Of a DNA stretch of 64,000 nucleotides, positions 60,083-64,000 are shown in pieces. This DNA comes from an uncultured Mycoplasma sp. (GTDB taxonomy: Bacteria; Bacillota_I; Bacilli_A; Mycoplasmatales; Metamycoplasmataceae). Position 1 is the first letter of the stretch. Each line of letters begins with the position of its first letter. Below the pieces are notes generated by a model. That model searched no databases. It was not told the origin of the DNA and was given only the letters and a program-made list of their open reading frames with translations. The stretch is taken from contig CAMRBO010000001.1 of the NCBI GenBank assembly GCA_947040465.1, positions 1-64,000 on the forward strand. The letters run 5' to 3'. The position numbers and the translations under genes are program-made.

Positions 60083-61029
60083 TGATTTTTTTAGGAATAG
60101 AATCAAGTCATGATGACACCGCAATTGGAATAGTGGAAAATGGAGTTATATTATTAAACTTTAAGATTAGTCAAATAGAAGTGCACAAAAAATATGGGGG
60201 AACAGTTCCGGAAATAGCTTCAAGAGAACATACTTATAATTTTGCTATTTTATTAGACAAGCTAAAAAATGAATTTGATTTAACAAGAGTTGATTACATT
60301 TCCTACACTGAAAAACCAGGACTAATTGGATCTTTGCAAATAGGTTATTTATTTGCTCACGCTTTATCTATATCTTTGAACAAAGAATTAATTCCGGTTA
60401 ATCATTTAGAAGGACACATATATTCTGTTTTATTAAGAAATAATAAAAAAGAAAAAGAAAAAGAAATAATTTATCCCGCACTATCTTTAGTTGTGTCTGG
60501 TGGTCACACTAGTTTGTTTCTACATAAAAGTGAAATAATGTTTGAAACAATAGGTCAAACTCTTGACGATGCTTTAGGGGAAGTTTTTGACAAAGTGGCT
60601 AGAAGTTTGGATTTAGGTTTTCCCGGAGGGCAAGTAATAGATGATATTTTCAAAAATAATGAATTTGATAATTTAATTAATATTACCAAACCCAAAACAA
60701 ATAATCCCTTAGATTTTTCTTTTAGCGGAATAAAAACACAAATCATTAATATCATTCATAATGGAATACAAAAAAAAGAATCAGTTGATACTAATTTATT
60801 ATGTTATTCTTTTCAAAAGCAATCAATAGATTATCTAATGGATGTAACAATGAAAGCAATTAATATTCATAAACCCAAAACACTCATTTTATCTGGTGGT
60901 GTTAGTGCAAATTCTTATTTAAGAAGTGAGTATAAAAAATTGCACAAAAATACGTTAATGCCGATTGATGGATTATCTACAGATAACGGCCCAATGATTG
61001 CAATTGCAGCAGAAATATTATGCAAATAA
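60082..61029 (+). CDS. tsaD: tRNA N6-adenosine threonylcarbamoyltransferase TsaD
   Basis: 315-aa catalytic subunit for t6A. Metal-binding HLEGH, ATP-site LVVSGGHTS, LDDALGEVFDKVAR, and C-terminal LSGGVSANSYLR and STDNGPMIAIAA are all present. Last gene of the tsaE-tsaB-tsaD cluster. No rimI lies in the cluster. Confidence 0.97.
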   Translation: MIFLGIESSHDDTAIGIVENGVILLNFKISQIEVHKKYGGTVPEIASREHTYNFAILLDKLKNEFDLTRVDYISYTEKPGLIGSLQIGYLFAHALSISLNKELIPVNHLEGHIYSVLLRNNKKEKEKEIIYPALSLVVSGGHTSLFLHKSEIMFETIGQTLDDALGEVFDKVARSLDLGFPGGQVIDDIFKNNEFDNLINITKPKTNNPLDFSFSGIKTQIINIIHNGIQKKESVDTNLLCYSFQKQSIDYLMDVTMKAINIHKPKTLILSGGVSANSYLRSEYKKLHKNTLMPIDGLSTDNGPMIAIAAEILCK

Positions 61030-61211
61030 AATAATTTTTAGACTATGAAATATCTTTTCATTTATAATAATTTATGTACAATATTCTAACGTTGTTAGTT
61101 TAGGAGAAATATCACGTTGTTTTATTTCGATTCTTATAATTATGTACAAAAAAATTGAAACAAAAGCAATCATGCTATTTTTTTTGTTTGAAATAAATGA
61201 GAGAGGAAATT
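61030..61211 (+). promoter_or_regulatory. Leader region of the NCS2 permease gene
   Basis: About 180 bp. A near-identical direct repeat TTATGTACAA occurs at about 61072 and 61140. Between them are a short hairpin (CTAAC/GTTAG) and GAAATA/TATTTC complementarity. The core bases of the purine riboswitch are not visible. The SD GAGAGGA precedes ATG 61212. It may be a structured leader of unknown type. Confidence 0.3.
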
Positions 61212-62714
61212 ATGAATTTTATAAAAACTTATTTTAAGTTTGACGAAAGAAAAGCAACTTTCAAAAAAGAAATAATTGGGGGAATATCAACATTTCTTGC
61301 AATGGCTTATATTCTTGCGGTTAATCCATCAATAGTTGGTGACAGTTTAATGACTCCTGGAGTAGAAGGTGACGCGTCACATCTTGCCGGTGGATTATTT
61401 CTAGCAACAGCAATATCTGCCTTCTTTGCCACAATGCTAATGGGTCTTTGAGCAAATATACCAATTGGTCTTGCCCCAGGAATGGGATTAAATGCATTCT
61501 TTGCTTATACAGTATCTCAATCTATAGGATTCAATGGAGCTTTAACAGTTACCATACTTTCAGGATTTGTCTATTTCTTTATAGTCATAACACCTGCAAG
61601 AGATTTTATAACCAAAAAAATACCCAAGAATCTAAAGCTTGCCATTGGAGCAGCTTTAGGTTTTTTTATTGCATATTTAGGTATGCAAAGTTCAGGAATT
61701 ATTCAATCATCTCCTGACACACTAACCAAATTAGGAGATTTCAGTAATGCATTAGTTATTTTGGCGGTAGCAATGTTGTTTGTTGGTTTAGTACTTCATT
61801 ACTTAAAGGTTCCAGGCGGAATTTTAATCACTATGATAGTGGGTGCCATAATATTGGTAATTTTATTACAAACAGGCGCCGTTGCTAATGTTGCAGAGGG
61901 ACATTCTTTACTAGGTAGTTATAGTGATTTTAGCACTTTTACAGATGTAGCAAAAGGTGGGTGACTTGGTTTTGGAGATGTTGAAGTTTGAAAATCTCCA
62001 ATGACATATTTAGGAATATTCTCATTTGTATACTTAGATTTTTTTGATACTACAGGTACATTAATGTCTCTTAACAAAATGATTAAATTAGATCAAACAG
62101 ACAAAAATTGAATTAATAAAGCTAATAAAGTAGATGCTGTGGGGACAATTATAGGCGCAGGAATTGGTGCAACCACTGTTACATCTTTTGTTGAATCAAC
62201 AGTTGGAGTATCTGCTGGAGCAAAAACAGGATTTTCAGCAATGATAACTGCAACAATGTTTGGATTATCAATCGCTGCATGACCAATACTACAAGTATTT
62301 ATGACAATTCCAATTGATACAGGAACACAATTAACATTTTATCAACCAATTATTGGACCAATATTAATTATTGTGGGAACATTAATGATTTCTCAACTAA
62401 AACATTTTGAATGAGAAGTAACTATTGATATTCCTATGTTGTTTTTAACAATAATGTTTATGATGTTAACTAATTCAATAGCTGAAGGAATGGCTGCAGG
62501 AGCCATCACATTTTTAGTAATGAATTTCTTTGGTGGTTTAGTACAAAAAATAACCAGAAAGAAAAAAATAATTCAAACAATGGAAATTCAATTTAGTGAT
62601 TCAAATCCTGAAGTCAAAACACGAGAATTTAATTATTGAAAAAGAATAAATTGAGTCATAGTCTTTATTGCCTTATTCTCTATAATATTTATAATAATAG
62701 GAATATTCATTTAG
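61212..62714 (+). CDS. NCS2-family purine (xanthine/guanine/hypoxanthine) permease
   Basis: 500-aa carrier with about 12-14 membrane helices, of the AzgA-like branch. Typical motifs are FLAMAYILAVNPSI near the N-terminus, GLAPGMGLNAFFAY, FDTTGTLMSL and FVESTVGVSAGAKTG. It imports nucleobases for salvage, which suits an organism lacking purine synthesis. ATG 61212 is preferred over 61197 because GAGAGGA then has normal spacing. A strong terminator follows. Confidence 0.92.
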
Positions 62715-62717
62715 TTC

Positions 62718-62751
62718 AATACAACCGCTTGTAACAGGGGTTGTATTTTTT
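62718..62751 (+). terminator. Intrinsic terminator after the NCS2 permease
   Basis: 9-bp perfect stem AATACAACC/GGTTGTATT with a 12-nt loop, followed by a T-run. Confidence 0.85.
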
Positions 62752-62776
62752 AATAATGGCGATAAATTGATAATAA

Positions 62777-62804
62777 TTGATACCTCTGTACTTTTGAGTA
62801 TAAT
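62777..62804 (+). promoter_or_regulatory. ung promoter
   Basis: TTGATA (62777-62782), 16-nt spacer, TATAAT (62799-62804). The start site should fall about 7 nt later, i.e. on or next to the ATG at 62812. Confidence 0.75.
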
Positions 62805-62811
62805 TATGTTC

Positions 62812-63477
62812 ATGAACAATGAATACAAAGATTTTTTAAATTCTCAATTAGAATTACCATATTATAAAGAAATTATTTCTTTTTTAAATTCTGAAATTGC
62901 AAATAATAAAATCATATATCCAAATAAGGAAAATAGATTCCATGCATTTAAGATAACGCCTTTTAATAAATTGAAAGTTGTTATATTTGGTCAAGATCCA
63001 TATCATCGCAAAAATGTTGCGGATGGGTTGGCTTTTTCATCCAATGAAACTAAAACCCCAAAATCTTTAGTCAATATTTTTAAAGAATTAAAAAATGAAT
63101 ATTCTAATATAGAGTTGAATACTAATAGTTTATCTGTTTGAGCAAATCAAGGAGTCCTTTTATTAAATACCTATCTTTCTGTAGAAGAAGGAAAACCTAA
63201 TAGTCATTCAAAAATAGGTTGAGATATTTTTATTGAAAATTTCATAGAATATTTAAATAGTAATAAAGATTTTTTGATATTCATTTTATGAGGTAATCAT
63301 GCAAAAAAATTAAAACCACTTATTTCTTCAAAATTCAAAATTTTAGAATCTTCGCATCCATCACCATTTAGCGTAAATAAAGGTTTTTTTGGAAATAACC
63401 ACTTTCGAAAAGTAAATGAAATATTAAGGCAAGAAAATTTACAAGAGATAGATTGAAATTTAAAAGATTTTAAATAG
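62812..63477 (+). CDS. ung: Uracil-DNA glycosylase
   Basis: 221-aa base-excision enzyme removing uracil from DNA. Motifs are GQDPYH with the catalytic Asp, LLLNTYLSV, and HPSPFS with the active-site His. Earlier in-frame starts (TTG 62767, ATG 62806) are possible, but 62767 lies in the promoter, and the family-typical N-terminus (MNNEYKDFLNSQLE) begins at 62812. No Shine-Dalgarno; TATAAT is 7 nt before 62812, so probably leaderless. Confidence 0.95.
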
Positions 63478-63602
63478 ATTTTTGACAGATAAATAGTATA
63501 ATTCTAATGCAATGTAAATTGCCTAGCGTGAAAGTGGAAGGGTTTTTTAAAAATCCGTCTGACCACGATAGATCAGAATAAAGAAAAATAAGGAGCACAA
63601 CT
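63478..63602 (+). promoter_or_regulatory. rplK leader with possible autoregulatory hairpin
   Basis: TATAAT lies at 63497-63502; a TTGACA at 63482 is only 9 nt before it and cannot pair with it. The leader contains GTGG (63534-63537) pairing with CCAC (63563-63566) around an inner stem GGGTTT/AAATCC. A ribosomal-protein-binding leader (L1 or L11) is plausible, as in other rplK operons, but unproven. AAGGAG Shine-Dalgarno before ATG. Confidence 0.4.
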
Positions 63603-64000
63603 ATGGCAAAAGAAATAGTTCGTATTGCTAAATTGGAATTTAATGCTGGTCAAGCTAAACCCGGACCTGAATTAGCAGGACTTGGGATAGTTATGCCAGA
63701 GTTTACAAGACAATTTAACGATGAAACAAAAGATAGAGGAAGTGAGCCTGTCCCTGTCGAAATTACAATTTTTAATGATAAGTCATTTACATTTAAATTG
63801 TTTTCTTCCCCAGCTGCATATAAATTATTACAAGCAGCAGGATTACAAAAAGGTAGTGCAAATTCAAAAACAACAATCGTTGGTACAATCACTAAAAAAC
63901 AATTAGAAGAAATTGCAGCTTATAAATTAGCAGATTTTAATACAGACGACCTTCAACAAGGAATGAAAATTGTTGCTGGAACAGCAAGAAATATGGGGAT
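63603..64000 (+). CDS. rplK: Ribosomal protein L11 (C-terminus beyond window)
   Basis: First 132 codons, cut by the right edge. The conserved start is MAKEIVRIAKLEFNAGQAKP, followed by GPELAGLGI, then FKLFSSPAAYKLLQAAGL and GTARNMG near the end. L11 forms the GTPase-associated centre of the 50S subunit. The N-terminus has small deviations, such as the GQAKPGPELAGLGI loop in place of GQATPAPPVGPALG-type. Usually followed by rplA. Confidence 0.97.
   Translation, partial: MAKEIVRIAKLEFNAGQAKPGPELAGLGIVMPEFTRQFNDETKDRGSEPVPVEITIFNDKSFTFKLFSSPAAYKLLQAAGLQKGSANSKTTIVGTITKKQLEEIAAYKLADFNTDDLQQGMKIVAGTARNMG

Noticed and set aside
61197..61211. NCS2 permease start at ATG 61197
   Set aside because: The Shine-Dalgarno GAGAGGA lies downstream of it and is correctly spaced for ATG 61212.
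61030..61211. Purine riboswitch before the NCS2 permease
   Set aside because: The conserved junction bases (such as the TTTCTACC-type segment) are not present.
63482..63502. TTGACA/TATAAT promoter pair for rplK
   Set aside because: The spacer is only 9 nt; the TATAAT may still be used with another -35, but this pair is not a promoter.

Overview
The window is AT-rich DNA from a mollicute (Mycoplasma/Spiroplasma-type bacterium). The main evidence is that TGA is read as tryptophan throughout. Almost every long gene (beta-galactosidase, RNase J, ABC transporters, cas9, argS, ychF and others) is open only if in-frame TGA codons are sense, and they fall at conserved Trp positions. The genome style also fits: small intergenic gaps, lipoproteins, an HinT-P60-P80 locus of the kind described in Mycoplasma hominis, ECF- and NCS2-type uptake proteins, and one RNase J gene. 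I cannot name the species. All coordinates below were stitched across TGA codons by hand.

Layout. 1-6872: sugar region with a GH2 beta-galactosidase (cut by the window edge), an APC permease with a long C-terminal extension, and a YgjK-like GH63 glycosidase. 6865-18177: RNase J, a glycerol/water channel, peptide deformylase, serS, an ABC-2 type exporter, a divergent CoaX and a large SF1 helicase. 18208-28273: an ECF S-component-like protein, lysS, two convergent Cof-type HAD proteins, HinT-P60-P80, a degenerate LicD protein and the ATPase of a FtsX-type exporter. 28275-41732: one long minus-strand block containing the 2688-aa FtsX permease, rsmG, prs, an unknown gene, rsmA, a TatD nuclease and mnmE. 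41793-48736: ychF, an uracil methyltransferase, tRNA-Trp(CCA), recO, an orphan OmpR-like regulator, an S1 protein, pgi, SRP RNA, dnaN and rlbA. 48827-55222: a type II-A CRISPR-Cas locus. 55530-56389: a SHOCT protein and an unknown protein. 56850-64000: argS, an RpoE-delta-like protein, a membrane protein, tsaE-tsaB-tsaD, an NCS2 purine permease, ung and the start of rplK.

The most interesting system is the CRISPR-Cas locus. The minus-strand order is cas1, cas2, csn2, leader, array, with a tracrRNA divergent from cas1 as in ordinary II-A loci. cas9, however, sits on the far side of the array on the opposite strand and converges on it: its stop codon lies 6 bp from the terminal repeat. The tracrRNA anti-repeat shows that crRNAs come from the minus strand. 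The array has 12 repeats and 11 spacers, and its degenerate terminal repeat is at the leader-distal end, as expected.

A second theme is gene expression with minimal signals. Several genes (def, serS, a HAD gene, mnmE, argS, ung, and probably recO and the response regulator) have a perfect TATAAT about 6-9 nt before the start codon and no Shine-Dalgarno sequence, so leaderless mRNAs are likely. Many convergent neighbours also overlap or abut at their stop codons. The gene order dnaN-rlbA, with DnaA-box-like elements but no dnaA, and the switch from mainly minus to mainly plus genes near 42-45 kb, suggest the replication origin may be close to dnaN.
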